Origin: Thermohalobaculum sp050330995 | GTDB taxonomy: Bacteria > Pseudomonadota > Alphaproteobacteria > Rhodobacterales > Rhodobacteraceae | Length of the DNA: 30,354 nt | Direction of reading: 5' to 3' | NCBI GenBank assembly: GCA_050330995.1 | Contig: JBHJHI010000048.1 | Location: 1 to 30,354, forward strand | In this document: piece by piece, positions 16,292 through 25,439 of the stretch | Layout of the letters: each line of letters starts with the position of its first letter | Numbering within the stretch: position 1 is the stretch's first letter | Translations under genes and position numbers: made by a program | Notes under the pieces: generated by a model | The model's database searches: none | What the model was told of the DNA's origin: nothing | What the model saw: the letters and a program-made list of their open reading frames with translations, nothing else

Positions 16292-17388
16292 GCGCGCCCG
16301 GCGCCCCGGACGGGACGCGCGGCGGCGCGGGCGGGCGCGATAGTGCGGACGCGCGTCCGGCGAACGGCGGCCCGGGCACGCGGCGGAGGCATGGCGCCCC
16401 GGACGAGCCGGGAGCGCTCGACGAGGCGAACGCGCCGCGAGCGGACGATGGCGCCGACGCCTCGCCATCGGGCGGCGGTGCGGGCGCGTCGCGAACGCGC
16501 GACGGGGAGAGAGCGCGGCGGACGCAGGATGGCGCGGGCGCGCGGCGAACGCATGACGCGGAGAGCGTGCGGGCGACGCGCGACGATCCCGGCGCGGCGC
16601 GGCACCGGGGCGGGCGCCTGCTCGTGCGTCTCGGCCCCGGCGTCGTCGTCGCGCTCGCGACGCGCGCCGTCTGGCAGGCGGGGGGCTGGCTCTCGGGCGT
16701 GACCCCCTTCATCCTGCCGGGGCCGGACCGGGTCGCGAGCGCGCTCTGGGCGAGCCGCGGCGTGATCCTCGACAACGCGACCGTCACCGCGGTCGAGGTG
16801 CTGGCCGGCCTCGCGCTCGGCGCGGGCGCCGGGGCGCTGACGGCGCTGCAACTGATGGCCTCGCCGCGCCTCGCGCGCTTCGCGCTGCCGCTCCTCGTTT
16901 TCAGCCAGGCGGTGCCCTATTTCGCGCTCGCGCCGATCCTGGTGCTGTGGTTCGGCTACGGCATCGCCTCCAAGGTCGCGATGGCGGTGCTGATCATCTA
17001 CTTCCCCGTGACCTCCGCCTTCTACGACGGGCTCAGGCGCACCGATCCGGGGCTGATCGACCTCGCCCGCGTGATGGGCGCGCGACCGCGGCAGGTGCTC
17101 TTGCGCCTGCGGCTGCCGGCGGCGCTGCCGGCCTTCGCCTCCGGTCTGCGCCTCGCCGCGGTCTACGCGCCGATCGGGGCGGTGATCGGCGAATGGGTCG
17201 GCGGCGCCTCGGGCGGGCTCGGCTATCTGATGCTGCTCGCCAACGGGCGCTCGAAGGTCGATCTGATGTTCGCGGCGATGCTGGTGCTCGCGGCCTTCAC
17301 CGTGGCGCTCTACGTCGGGGTCGATCGGCTCGGCCGCGCGCTCGAAGCCTGGGCGACGGGGCGGGCGGCGGAGGGGCCGGCGCTGTGA
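16288..17388 (+). CDS. thiX: Thiamine-precursor ABC transporter, permease with a repeat-built N-terminal extension
   Basis: The C-terminal 255 residues are a normal BPD-type permease: about six membrane spans, with the EAA coupling loop in LARVMGARPRQVLLRLRLPA followed by ALPAFASGLR. Before it lie about 110 hydrophilic, low-complexity residues absent from usual ThiX proteins (about 250-260 residues). Residues 65-100 are four 9-residue units encoded by 27-bp repeats at 16480, 16507, 16534 and 16561, of the type A-R-R-T-x-D-G. The ATG is chosen because it overlaps the thiZ stop (ATGA). A GTG just before the first membrane span, in RLLVRLGPG (about 16625), is an alternative start that would give a normal-length protein. 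The extension would face the cytoplasm. Whether it is translated cannot be decided from sequence. Confidence 0.88.
   Translation: MSAPGAPDGTRGGAGGRDSADARPANGGPGTRRRHGAPDEPGALDEANAPRADDGADASPSGGGAGASRTRDGERARRTQDGAGARRTHDAESVRATRDDPGAARHRGGRLLVRLGPGVVVALATRAVWQAGGWLSGVTPFILPGPDRVASALWASRGVILDNATVTAVEVLAGLALGAGAGALTALQLMASPRLARFALPLLVFSQAVPYFALAPILVLWFGYGIASKVAMAVLIIYFPVTSAFYDGLRRTDPGLIDLARVMGARPRQVLLRLRLPAALPAFASGLRLAAVYAPIGAVIGEWVGGASGGLGYLMLLANGRSKVDLMFAAMLVLAAFTVALYVGVDRLGRALEAWATGRAAEGPAL
16480..16587 (+). repeat. Four 27-bp tandem repeats inside thiX
   Basis: Four imperfect units start at 16480, 16507, 16534 and 16561. Each encodes nine residues in the thiX frame; positions with Arg-Arg-Thr and Asp recur. 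Most differences keep the reading frame and hydrophilic character. Less regular relatives flank it on both sides (16320-16480 and after 16588). Confidence 0.7.
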
Positions 17389-17413
17389 GGCGACCGGCCT
17401 CGGGCGGACGGCT

Positions 17414-18097
17414 CTAGGCGGCGCGGTTATCCCGGAGGACGCCGCCCGCGGCGCGACGGGGCAGCCCGAGGAGGGCGAGCGCGCCCGCGAGCAGGGCTAC
17501 GGGCGCGGGCAGCGGCACGCTCGACGGCCCGGCGTCCGCCAAGGGCGCGGCGAAGCCCAGCTCCGGCACGTCGTCGCGGACGGTCCGCAGCCCGAGCAGC
17601 GTGAACGGCCCGTCGAGCGTGACCTCGCGCGCGTAGAGCGCGTCGTCGCCGGGGGCGTCCGGGGCGTAGTCGAGCAGGGTGAGGCTGCCCGTGAGCGAGG
17701 TGGACGACAGGCCCCCGCCGGTCGCGACGCGCAGGTTCAGCCGCCTCAGCGCGAAGCCGCCGAGCGGGCCGCACGGGCGGGCGGGGCAGAAGTCGCCCTC
17801 GCGGCGCTCCTCGTCGCTGGCCGAGAGGGAGAGGGGATCTTCGGACAGCGCGCCCTCGCGCGCGTTGGTCGCGACGCCGCCGAGGAAGGACAGCTCATTC
17901 CCGAGGACGTTGCCGTCGTAGGAGGCGCGGTCGAGGTCGGCGCGCACGGTGTAGCCGAACGGCTCGGCCGCGCGCCCCCCGATCGCGCTGGCGTCGATCA
18001 GGGCGTCGATCGACAGCTCCAGGATCGCCGCGCGCGCCGGCGCGGCGGCGGCGAGGACGGCGAGGACGAGAGCGGGCGGGGCGAGGCGGGCGAGCAT
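17414..18097 (-). CDS. VPLPA-CTERM sorting-signal protein
   Basis: A 227-residue exported protein with a signal peptide (residues 1-23, PARA-AIL). The mature domain has a single CPARPC cysteine pair and beta-rich stretches. Near the C-terminus lies VPLPAPVALLAGALALLGLP followed by RR, which is the VPLPA variant of PEP-CTERM signals: a proline-containing recognition motif, a hydrophobic span and a basic stop. Such tails are processed by exosortases and the proteins end up on the cell surface or in exopolysaccharide. Unusually, a 12-residue tail follows the arginines. No exosortase is in the window. AAGGA lies eight bases before the ATG. It is divergent from the glutamate dehydrogenase gene. 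The role is unknown. Confidence 0.85.
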   Translation of the reverse strand: MLARLAPPALVLAVLAAAAPARAAILELSIDALIDASAIGGRAAEPFGYTVRADLDRASYDGNVLGNELSFLGGVATNAREGALSEDPLSLSASDEERREGDFCPARPCGPLGGFALRRLNLRVATGGGLSSTSLTGSLTLLDYAPDAPGDDALYAREVTLDGPFTLLGLRTVRDDVPELGFAAPLADAGPSSVPLPAPVALLAGALALLGLPRRAAGGVLRDNRAA

Positions 18098-18407
18098 GGT
18101 CGCGATCCTTGTCTCGAACGGGACGGATGCGGTCCGATGCGCCGGACCGGCACGGTGAACGGGGTTCCCCGCGATCTCCGACCGGTCCTTAACCGGGTCT
18201 CAACCACTCTATCCTCCCGGAACGGCGTGCCAACGCGTTCGGCCGCCCTCGCCGTCCTTTCCCTCCCCCCGTCCCGTCACGGCACAAACCTGTCCGGGCC
18301 ATCCCGCGACGGGACGGCCCGAACGGGTGCGCTGCGCCTTCCGACGCCGCCTCGCCTGCGGCAAGGTGGCACCACGCCCGCACCGAGACGGGCCGAAGGA
18401 GGGACCG
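18098..18407. other. Divergent intergenic region upstream of glutamate dehydrogenase
   Basis: These 310 bases hold no gene. They contain two inverted repeats: 18130-18136 with 18143-18149 (7 bp) and 18295-18306 with 18310-18321 (11 bp plus one mismatch). A TTAA-N7-TCAA sequence lies at 18189-18203. The right end has AAGGAGG five bases before the glutamate dehydrogenase ATG. Promoters for both divergent genes are expected here but were not placed. Confidence 0.5.
18295..18321. repeat. Inverted repeat upstream of glutamate dehydrogenase
   Basis: cgggcc-a-tcccg pairs with cggga-c-ggcccg around a cga loop: 11 bp with one A/C mismatch, 87 bases before the start codon. It could be an operator or a leader hairpin. 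Confidence 0.45.
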
Positions 18408-21400
18408 ATGCCGATCGTCGCGAGCGAGAGCTGGGAGAGACTGCGCGAGGAGGTGCGCCGCATCGCGCACGAGCGCATGGAGCGCGACGAGGCGACGCGT
18501 TTCCTCGAAGGCCTCGACGCCTTCCTCGCGCGCGCCGCCCCCGACGAGCTGGCCGCGATGGGCGCCGAGGGGGTCTACGGCGCGGCGCTCTCGCTCTGGC
18601 GCTTCGCCGGCGAGCGCCCCCCCGGCACGGCGCGGCTGCGCGTCTACAACCCGGCGATGGCCGAGCACGGCTGGTCCACGACCCATACCGTGATCGAGAT
18701 CGTCAACGACGACATGCCCTTCCTGGTCGACAGCCTCACGGTGGCGCTGACCGACGCCGGGCTCGGCATCCACGTGCTGGTCCACCCGCTCGTGCGCGTG
18801 CGCCGCGACGGCGCGGGGCGGCGTCTCGCGCTGCTCGGACCCGACGACGACGGCGCCGGGCGGGGCGTCTCCTCGGGACACCCGGCCAAGGGCGACGGCG
18901 CGCCGGCCTCCGCCGAGGACGGCGGGGCGCTGCGCGAATCGGTGATCCAGGCGCAGATCGACCGCCTCGGCGACGAGGCGGCGCTGGCGTCGCTGGAGGC
19001 GACGCTCTCGGCGATGCTGGGCCACGTCCGCGCCGCGGTCGGGGACTGGCGCGCCATGCTCGCCGAACTCGCGGAGGCGACCGGGGGGCTGCGCACCCGC
19101 GCGCCGGCCGCGTTGGCCGAGGACGCGGCCGAGGCGGCCGACTTCCTCGACTGGCTCGCCGACCACCACTTCACCTTCCTCGGCTCGCGCCGCTTCAGCG
19201 TCGCGCGCGACGGCTCGGTCGCGCCGGTGGCGCCGCAGGGGCTCGGGCTCCTGGCCGATCCCGACTTCACCTTCATGCGCGACCGAAACGGCGATTACGC
19301 GCACTGGACCGAGAGCATGGCAGAGCACCGCGCCGAGGCGGAGCCGGTGATGATCCTGAAGGCCAACCGCCGCTCGGACGTCCACCGCGGCACCCATTTC
19401 GACGTGGTCGCGGTCGCCGACTATGACGACGACGGCCGCCACACCGGCGACCGGCTGTTCGTCGGGCTGTTCACCTCGGCCGCCTACAACCGCTCGCCCC
19501 ACTCGATCCCGCTGCTGCGCGAGAAGGTCGAGCGGGTGATCGCCCGCGCGGGCTTCCGCCCCGCGAGCCACGACGGCAAGGCGCTCGCCAACGTGCTCGA
19601 GACCTATCCGCGCGACGAGCTGTTCCAGGCGAGCGAGGCGCAGCTCCTCGAGAACGCGGTCGGCATCCTCCAGCTCGTCACCCGCCCGCGCACGCGGCTG
19701 TTCACCCGCCCCGACCGCTTCGCCCGCTTCGTCTCATGCATCGTGTTCGTGCCGCGCGAGCGCTACTCGACGGAACTGCGCGTGCGCCTCGGCGACGTGC
19801 TCTGCCAGCGCCTCGACGGGCGGGTGGCCTCCTGGGAGCCCTCCTTCGACATGGAGGCGCTCGCGCGGGTGCACTTCGTGATCGCGCTGAACGCGCGCGC
19901 GGTGCCCGACGTCGACGTCGCGAGCCTCGAGCGCGAGATCAAGGAGGCGACACGCTCCTGGACCGACCGCCTCGGCGAGGCGCTGATCGAGCGCGAGGGC
20001 GAGCACGCCGGGCGCCGCCTCGCGCGCCGTTTCGCGCGCGCCTTCCCGGCGGGCTACCGCGAGGACGTCCCCGTCCAGGTCGCCGTCGGCGACGTCGCCC
20101 GGATCGAGCCGCTGACCGACGCGGCGCCGCTCGCGCTCTACTTCTACCGCCGGCTGGAGGACGACGAGCGCACCGTGCGCTTCAAGCTCTACCGCCGCGG
20201 CGCGCCGGTCGAGCTGTCGGAATGCCTGCCGGTGCTCGAGCACATGGGCTTTCGCGTGCTGGCCGAGCACCCCTACCGCGTCGATCTCGACGCCGAGACC
20301 TGGGTGCACGACTTCGAGATGCGCAGCCTCGGCGGCATCGCCGTCGACCTCTCGGGGCTGCGCGCCAAGCTGGAGGACGCCTTCGCCGCCGTCTGGGCCA
20401 GGCGCGTCGACGACGATCCGCTGAACCGCCTGGTGCTGCTCGCAGGCCTCGACGTGCGGCAGGTGACGATCCTGCGCGCCTACTCGCGCTTCCTGCGGCA
20501 GGCCCGTGTCGCCTACTCGATCAGCTACATGGAGGACGCGCTCGCCGAGACGCCGAAGGTCGCGGCCGATCTGGTGGCGCTGTTCGCCGCGCGCTTCGGC
20601 CCGGCCGAGGGCGGGCGCGAGGGGGCGCAGGCGCGGCTGGTCGGGCGTATCGAGGACGCGCTCGACGCGGTCGAGAGCCTCGACGTCGACCGCATCCTGC
20701 GCCGCTTCCTGAACGCGATCCAGGCGACGCTGCGCACCAACGCCTACCGCGCGGACGCGGAGGGGCGGCCGCTCGACTACCTCTCGTTCAAGTTCGACTG
20801 CGCCGCGCTCGAAGAGCTGCCCGAGCCGCGGCCCTGGCGCGAGATCTTCGTCTACGCCCCCTGGGTCGAGGGCGTGCACCTGAGGGGCGGCCCGATCGCG
20901 CGCGGGGGCCTTCGCTGGTCGGACCGGCGCGAGGACTACCGCACCGAGGTGCTCGGCCTCGTCAAGGCGCAGCAGGTCAAGAACGCGGTGATCGTCCCCG
21001 TCGGCTCCAAGGGCGGCTTCCTGCCGAAGTCGCTGCCCGCGGGCGGCACCCGCGAAGAGGTGCAGGCCGAGGCGGTGCGCTGCTACGAGACGTTCCTCGC
21101 CGGCATGCTCGACGTCACCGACAACCTCGTCGACGGCAGCGTCGTGGCCCCCGAGGACGTGGTGCGCCACGACGGCGACGACCCCTACCTGGTGGTCGCG
21201 GCCGACAAGGGCACCGCGACCTTCTCGGACTACGCCAACGCGCTGGCCCGCGCGCGGGGCTTCTGGCTCGACGACGCCTTCGCCTCGGGCGGCTCGAACG
21301 GCTACGACCACAAGGGCATGGGCATCACCGCCCGCGGCGCCTGGGAGGCGGTCAAGCGCCACTTCCGCGAGCTGGGCCACGACACCCAGTCCGAACCCTT

Positions 21401-23291
21401 CAGCGTGATCGGCTGCGGCGACATGTCGGGCGACGTGTTCGGCAACGGCATGCTGCTCTCCGAGCAGATCCGCCTCGTCGCCGCCTTCGACCATCGCGAC
21501 GTCTTCATCGATCCCGACCCGGACCCGGGGCCGAGCTTCGCCGAGCGCCGGCGTCTGTTCGCGATGGGCCGCTCGTCCTGGCGCGACTACGACGAGAGCC
21601 TGATCTCGAAGGGCGGTGGCGTGTTCGCGCGCCACGCCAAGTCGGTGACGCTGACGCCCGAGATCAAGCGGCTGACGGGGCTGTCGGAGGATCGCGTCGC
21701 GCCCGCGCGCCTGATCCGCGCGCTGATCGCAGCGCCCTGCGACCTGTTCTGGTTCGGCGGCATCGGCACCTACGTCAAGAGCGCGCAGGAGACCCATATC
21801 GACGTCGGCGACCGCGCCAACGACGCGGTGCGCATCGACGCGGGCGACATGCGCGCGCGCGTGGTCGGCGAGGGCGCCAACCTCGGCATCACCCAGCGCG
21901 CGCGCATCGCGCTCGCGCGCCGCGGCGTCAAGATCAACACCGACGCGGTCGACAACTCCGCCGGCGTCGACTGCTCCGACCACGAGGTCAACATCAAGAT
22001 CGCGCTCGGCTCGGTGGTCGCCTCGGGCGACATGACCATGAAGCAGCGCAACGCGCTGCTCGCCGAGATGACCGAGGACGTCGCACGCCTGGTGCTGCGC
22101 ACGAACTACGCCCAGACCCGCGCGATCTCGATGACCGAGGCGCGCGCGCCGATGCTCCGCGACGAGCACGTCCGCCTGATGCGCGCGCTGGAGGCGGAAG
22201 GCCGGCTCGACCGCGCCGTCGAGGTGCTGCCCGACGAGGAGACCCTCGCCGAGCGGCGCGACGCCGGCGAGGGGCTGGCGCGGCCGGAACTCGCGGTGCT
22301 GCTCGCCTACGCCAAGATCGTGCTGTTCGACGAGGTGCTGGCGACCTCGGTGCCCGACGACGCCCACGTCGGGCGCTTCCTGATGGACTACATGCCCGAC
22401 GCGCTGTCCGGGCGCTTCCCCGAGGCGGTGCGTGGCCATCGCCTCAGCCGCGAGATCGTGGCGACGGTGCTCGCCAATCTCTGCCTCGACGAATGCGGCA
22501 TCGCCTTCGTCCACCGCACCCGCGAGGAGACCGGCGCGAGCGTCGGCGAGATCGTCGAGGCCTTCGTGGTCGCGCGCGAGATCCTCGCCGTTGCGGAACT
22601 GCGCGCCGAGATCGACGCGCTCGACACGAGGATCGACGCGGGCGTGCAGACCGAGATGCACTGGTGGCTCGCCGACGCGATCGCCGTGCAGGCGGGGGGG
22701 CTGCTGAACCGCCCGGCCGCGCTCGACGCCGCGAAGCTGATCGAGACCTACGGCCCCGGCACCCGCACGATCGCCGCGAGCGTCGAGGCGATGCTCTCGG
22801 ACTTCTCCAAGAGCCGCTACGAGGAGCGCGTCGAGCGGCTGTCCGCCGCCGGCGTGCCCGACGCCCTCGCGCGGCGCGTCTCGGCGCTCGAGTTCATCGG
22901 CGGCGCGCTCGACATGGTCGATGCGGCCGAGGCGCAGGGGCGCGACATCGAGGCGGTGGCGCGGACCTATTTCGCCGCCGGCGCCCGCTTCGGCCTCGAC
23001 TGGCTGCGCGCGACCGCCCGCGGCCTCGAGAGCGCCGACCACTGGGAGAGCCTCGCGGTCGGGCGCCTGATCGGCGATCTGCGCGCGCAGCAGGGCGCGA
23101 TCGCCGCGGCCGCGCTCGCGCGCGGCGAGGGTACCGAGGGGGCGCGCTGCGTCGAGACCTGGGCCGAGGCCAAGGCCGAGGAGGCCCGCCGCGCCGACCG
23201 CCTGGTGGCCGAGATGCAGTCGGGCGGGCCGCTCACGGTGTCGAAGCTCGCGGTGGCGGCCTCGCAGCTCAGGGCGATGGTGTCAGGGTAG
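18408..23291 (+). CDS. gdhB: NAD-specific glutamate dehydrogenase, 180-kDa class
   Basis: This cytoplasmic enzyme deaminates glutamate to 2-oxoglutarate and ammonium with NAD+, mainly for amino acid catabolism. The 1627 residues fit the large (L-GDH180) class. The N-terminal half carries the regulatory ACT-like part (for example HTVIEIVNDDMPFLVDSLTV). The catalytic part has GGLRWSDRREDYRTEVLGLV near residue 833, the GSKGGF lysine region near 866, GGSNGYDHKGMGITARGAWE, and the NAD-binding VIGCGDMSGDVFGNG near 1000. Later VVGEGANLGITQ and INTDAVDNSAGVDCSDHEVN are well kept. AAGGAGG lies five bases before the ATG. It is a single-gene unit with a long intergenic region on each side. Allosteric control is known in this class but cannot be read here. 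Confidence 0.97.
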   Translation: MPIVASESWERLREEVRRIAHERMERDEATRFLEGLDAFLARAAPDELAAMGAEGVYGAALSLWRFAGERPPGTARLRVYNPAMAEHGWSTTHTVIEIVNDDMPFLVDSLTVALTDAGLGIHVLVHPLVRVRRDGAGRRLALLGPDDDGAGRGVSSGHPAKGDGAPASAEDGGALRESVIQAQIDRLGDEAALASLEATLSAMLGHVRAAVGDWRAMLAELAEATGGLRTRAPAALAEDAAEAADFLDWLADHHFTFLGSRRFSVARDGSVAPVAPQGLGLLADPDFTFMRDRNGDYAHWTESMAEHRAEAEPVMILKANRRSDVHRGTHFDVVAVADYDDDGRHTGDRLFVGLFTSAAYNRSPHSIPLLREKVERVIARAGFRPASHDGKALANVLETYPRDELFQASEAQLLENAVGILQLVTRPRTRLFTRPDRFARFVSCIVFVPRERYSTELRVRLGDVLCQRLDGRVASWEPSFDMEALARVHFVIALNARAVPDVDVASLEREIKEATRSWTDRLGEALIEREGEHAGRRLARRFARAFPAGYREDVPVQVAVGDVARIEPLTDAAPLALYFYRRLEDDERTVRFKLYRRGAPVELSECLPVLEHMGFRVLAEHPYRVDLDAETWVHDFEMRSLGGIAVDLSGLRAKLEDAFAAVWARRVDDDPLNRLVLLAGLDVRQVTILRAYSRFLRQARVAYSISYMEDALAETPKVAADLVALFAARFGPAEGGREGAQARLVGRIEDALDAVESLDVDRILRRFLNAIQATLRTNAYRADAEGRPLDYLSFKFDCAALEELPEPRPWREIFVYAPWVEGVHLRGGPIARGGLRWSDRREDYRTEVLGLVKAQQVKNAVIVPVGSKGGFLPKSLPAGGTREEVQAEAVRCYETFLAGMLDVTDNLVDGSVVAPEDVVRHDGDDPYLVVAADKGTATFSDYANALARARGFWLDDAFASGGSNGYDHKGMGITARGAWEAVKRHFRELGHDTQSEPFSVIGCGDMSGDVFGNGMLLSEQIRLVAAFDHRDVFIDPDPDPGPSFAERRRLFAMGRSSWRDYDESLISKGGGVFARHAKSVTLTPEIKRLTGLSEDRVAPARLIRALIAAPCDLFWFGGIGTYVKSAQETHIDVGDRANDAVRIDAGDMRARVVGEGANLGITQRARIALARRGVKINTDAVDNSAGVDCSDHEVNIKIALGSVVASGDMTMKQRNALLAEMTEDVARLVLRTNYAQTRAISMTEARAPMLRDEHVRLMRALEAEGRLDRAVEVLPDEETLAERRDAGEGLARPELAVLLAYAKIVLFDEVLATSVPDDAHVGRFLMDYMPDALSGRFPEAVRGHRLSREIVATVLANLCLDECGIAFVHRTREETGASVGEIVEAFVVAREILAVAELRAEIDALDTRIDAGVQTEMHWWLADAIAVQAGGLLNRPAALDAAKLIETYGPGTRTIAASVEAMLSDFSKSRYEERVERLSAAGVPDALARRVSALEFIGGALDMVDAAEAQGRDIEAVARTYFAAGARFGLDWLRATARGLESADHWESLAVGRLIGDLRAQQGAIAAAALARGEGTEGARCVETWAEAKAEEARRADRLVAEMQSGGPLTVSKLAVAASQLRAMVSG

Positions 23292-23472
23292 GAGGGCGCC
23301 CGAGCCTCCCCCGCCGGCGAAGCGGCGCGGTCGCGGCGTCGGGGGGGCGCCCGCCCGTCTCCGGGCCGGAGGGCCACGAGCGCGATCGCGCCGTTCTCGA
23401 TCTCCAGTTCGCCGAGGCGAACCCCGGCCGCCACTGTCCGGTGATGCAGTTGGCGAGGTCCGCCGCTGTCAC
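23269..23472 (-). pseudogene. Possible frameshifted small-gene remnant
   Basis: On the minus strand a GTG (23472) with GGAGAG six bases upstream opens a 67-codon frame starting VTAADLANCITGQWRPG. After about 18 codons the coding look shifts to the next frame, which reads VRLGELEIENGAIALVALRP with GC-rich third positions. Joining the two by a one-base shift gives a plausible small protein, so this may be a decayed gene or a sequencing error. The end overlaps the glutamate dehydrogenase 3' end on the other strand. I do not recognise the family; it may also be chance. Confidence 0.3.
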
Positions 23473-23625
23473 GTCGCTCTCTCCCCATCGGTGCCGGGCG
23501 GGGCGCTCGGGCGCCGCGGCGGTCCGGCGCGCGCCGTTCGCCCGATCGGCGGGGGTGCCCGGCGCGGGCTAGGTCGTCGCGCGCTCCCGCGACGCTTGGG
23601 CGTTTCGTCCGGGCCGGGGAACGCC
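23292..23625. other. Intergenic region after glutamate dehydrogenase
   Basis: Apart from the doubtful minus-strand remnant at 23269-23472, I see no gene, RNA or clear terminator in these 334 bases. The two flanking genes converge here. Confidence 0.5.
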
Positions 23626-24576
23626 TCAGAGCCCGCCGCCGAGCACCCAGAGCCAGAAGGTGATCGAGAGCACCGACGTGGCGGTCGCGATCAGGACGGT
23701 CGAGGCGGCCACGGGGACCGCGCGATCGTACATCGCCGCGAAGATGTAGCCGTTCACCCCCGTCGGCATCGCCGCGATCAGCACCGCCGCGCGGGTGAAG
23801 TCGCTCGGCAGCGCGAACACCTGCGTCGCCAGCACCCAGGCGACCGCCGGATGGGCCAGCGTCGAGAAGGCGGTGGCCATGCCCGCCTCGAACAGCGCAG
23901 CCTGCGGGCGATAGCGCGTGAGCACGCCGCCGAGCGCGAACAGCGCCACCGGCAGCCCGGCGCGGGCGAGCAGATCGACCGCCGCCGTCGCGGGCTCGGG
24001 GAGCGTCAGGCCGGAGAGGTTGGCCGCGAAGCCCGCGACGATGCCGATGGTGAGCGCGTTGTGGAACATCGCGTCGGCGACGCGCCGGACCGTGGCGCCG
24101 AGCCCGGCGCCGTCGCGCCGCGCGAACTCCATCGTGGTGATGCCGACGAGATAGCCGAACGGCGCGTGGAAGGCGATGATCGCGAAGGCGGCCTGCATCA
24201 CCGCGTCGTCGTAGGCGCGCTCGACGATCGGCAGCCCGAGCAGCACCGAGTTCGAGAACAGGGCACAGAAGCCGACCGCCACCGCCTCGCCGGGGCGGCG
24301 GCCGAACAGCTTGCGCGCCGTAAGCGTGGCGAGCGCGAAGGAGACGAGGGCGCCGATGTAGAACGAGGCGAGCAGCCCCGGCTCCAGCGCGCGGGCGAGG
24401 TCGAGGTCGTAGATCGCGCGGAACAGCAGCACCGGCACGGCGATGGTGGTCGCGAACTTGACGAGCGCGTCGACGCCCGCGTCCGGGAAGGCGCGGACGC
24501 GCACCGCCGCGTAGCCCGCGCCCACCACCAGGAACACGGGCAGGACGATCAGGAACAGCGAGAGGAGCGCGCTCAC
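23626..24576 (-). CDS. AEC-family transporter (auxin efflux carrier type)
   Basis: A 316-residue inner-membrane carrier with about ten hydrophobic spans in two halves, as in the AEC family that includes malonate (MdcF-like) and auxin carriers. Family features are the start LLSLFLIVLPVFLVVGAGYAA, the GFCALFSNSVLLGLPIV segment with an Asn-Ser break in the helix, and AAMPTGVNGYIFA in the second half. The GTG at 24576 overlaps the metallo-hydrolase stop as GTGA; no ATG or good Shine-Dalgarno lies nearby, so coupling is likely. It is the last gene of the minus-strand row. The substrate is unknown, probably a small organic anion. Confidence 0.88.
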   Translation of the reverse strand: MSALLSLFLIVLPVFLVVGAGYAAVRVRAFPDAGVDALVKFATTIAVPVLLFRAIYDLDLARALEPGLLASFYIGALVSFALATLTARKLFGRRPGEAVAVGFCALFSNSVLLGLPIVERAYDDAVMQAAFAIIAFHAPFGYLVGITTMEFARRDGAGLGATVRRVADAMFHNALTIGIVAGFAANLSGLTLPEPATAAVDLLARAGLPVALFALGGVLTRYRPQAALFEAGMATAFSTLAHPAVAWVLATQVFALPSDFTRAAVLIAAMPTGVNGYIFAAMYDRAVPVAASTVLIATATSVLSITFWLWVLGGGL

Positions 24577-25439
24577 GCCCCGCCCGGGCTCCGTCCGCCG
24601 ACGTCGTCCGCGAGCGCGAAGTCGAGCGCCAGCCCGTCGTGCGCGGGGCTGACGTGATCGGGGGTCGCGGCGTCGAGCGAGGCGTAGTCGAGATCGACGT
24701 GCAGGTTGGTCAGGTAGGCCCGCCGCGCGCCGGACCGCGCGATCCAGTCGAGCGCGGTCTCGACGTTGGCGTGGCTCTGGTGCGGGCGCCATCGGAGCGC
24801 GTCGAGCACCCAGGTGTCGCAGCCCTCGACCGCCGCCCAGGCGTCGTCGGTCATCTCCGAGATGTCGGGGGCGTAGGCGAGCGGGCCGATGCGGAAGCCG
24901 AGCGCGCTCGACTGCCCGTGCGGCACCTCGAAGGGGCGGAGCGCGATCGTGCCGCCCGCGCCCTCGATCGCGACCGTCCCCTCGATCCGGCGCAGGTCGA
25001 GGATCGGCGGATAGTACGAGCCCTCGGGTGTCTCGAACACGTAGGCGAAGCGGGTGCGGAGGCTCGCCTCGGTCGCGGCGTCCATCCAGGCGGGCAGCCG
25101 CTCGCGGCGGTTGAACACCACCATGCGCAGGTCGTCGAGGCCGTGGCAGTGGTCGGCGTGGTCGTGGGTGAAGACCACCGCGTCGAGGAGCCCGTTGCCG
25201 GCGTCGATCAGTTGCTCGCGCGTGTCCGGCCCCGCGTCGACCAGCACGGTGGTGCGGCCCCCGGGGTCGAAGCGCTCGACCAGCAGCGCGCAGCGCCGGC
25301 GGCGGTTGCGCGGGTCGGCCGGATCGCAGTCGCCCCAGTTCGGCCCGTCGCGCCCGATCCGCGGCACGCCGCCCGAGGAGCCGCAGCCGAGGATCGTGAC
25401 CCGAAGCGTCGCGGCGTCGGGGGCGGGCCGGGTGTCCAT
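24573..25439 (-). CDS. MBL-fold metallo-hydrolase, PhnP-like
   Basis: A 288-residue metallo-beta-lactamase-fold hydrolase. The start VTILGCGSSGGVPRIG, then NWGDCDPADPRNRRRRC, is typical of PhnP-type phosphodiesterases. The metal motif HDHADH is at residues 92-97. Later ligand regions are VPHGQSSALGFRIGPLAYAPD and LTNLHVDLDY near the end. PhnP hydrolyses cyclic ribose phosphodiesters, but relatives of this form sit next to tatD in many alphaproteobacteria with no C-P lyase genes, so the substrate is open. Its ATG overlaps the tatD stop (TGATG) and its stop overlaps the transporter start (GTGA). Confidence 0.9.
   Translation of the reverse strand: MDTRPAPDAATLRVTILGCGSSGGVPRIGRDGPNWGDCDPADPRNRRRRCALLVERFDPGGRTTVLVDAGPDTREQLIDAGNGLLDAVVFTHDHADHCHGLDDLRMVVFNRRERLPAWMDAATEASLRTRFAYVFETPEGSYYPPILDLRRIEGTVAIEGAGGTIALRPFEVPHGQSSALGFRIGPLAYAPDISEMTDDAWAAVEGCDTWVLDALRWRPHQSHANVETALDWIARSGARRAYLTNLHVDLDYASLDAATPDHVSPAHDGLALDFALADDVGGRSPGGA

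Noticed and set aside
18189..18203. CtrA-like site TTAA-N7-TCAA upstream of glutamate dehydrogenase
   Set aside because: One half-site deviates from TTAA-N7-TTAA and a single such match is expected by chance.
19734..23042. 1102-codon minus-strand frame opposite glutamate dehydrogenase
   Set aside because: Antisense shadow caused by GC-rich third positions; composition is His/Ala/Arg/Asp-rich without recognisable domains.
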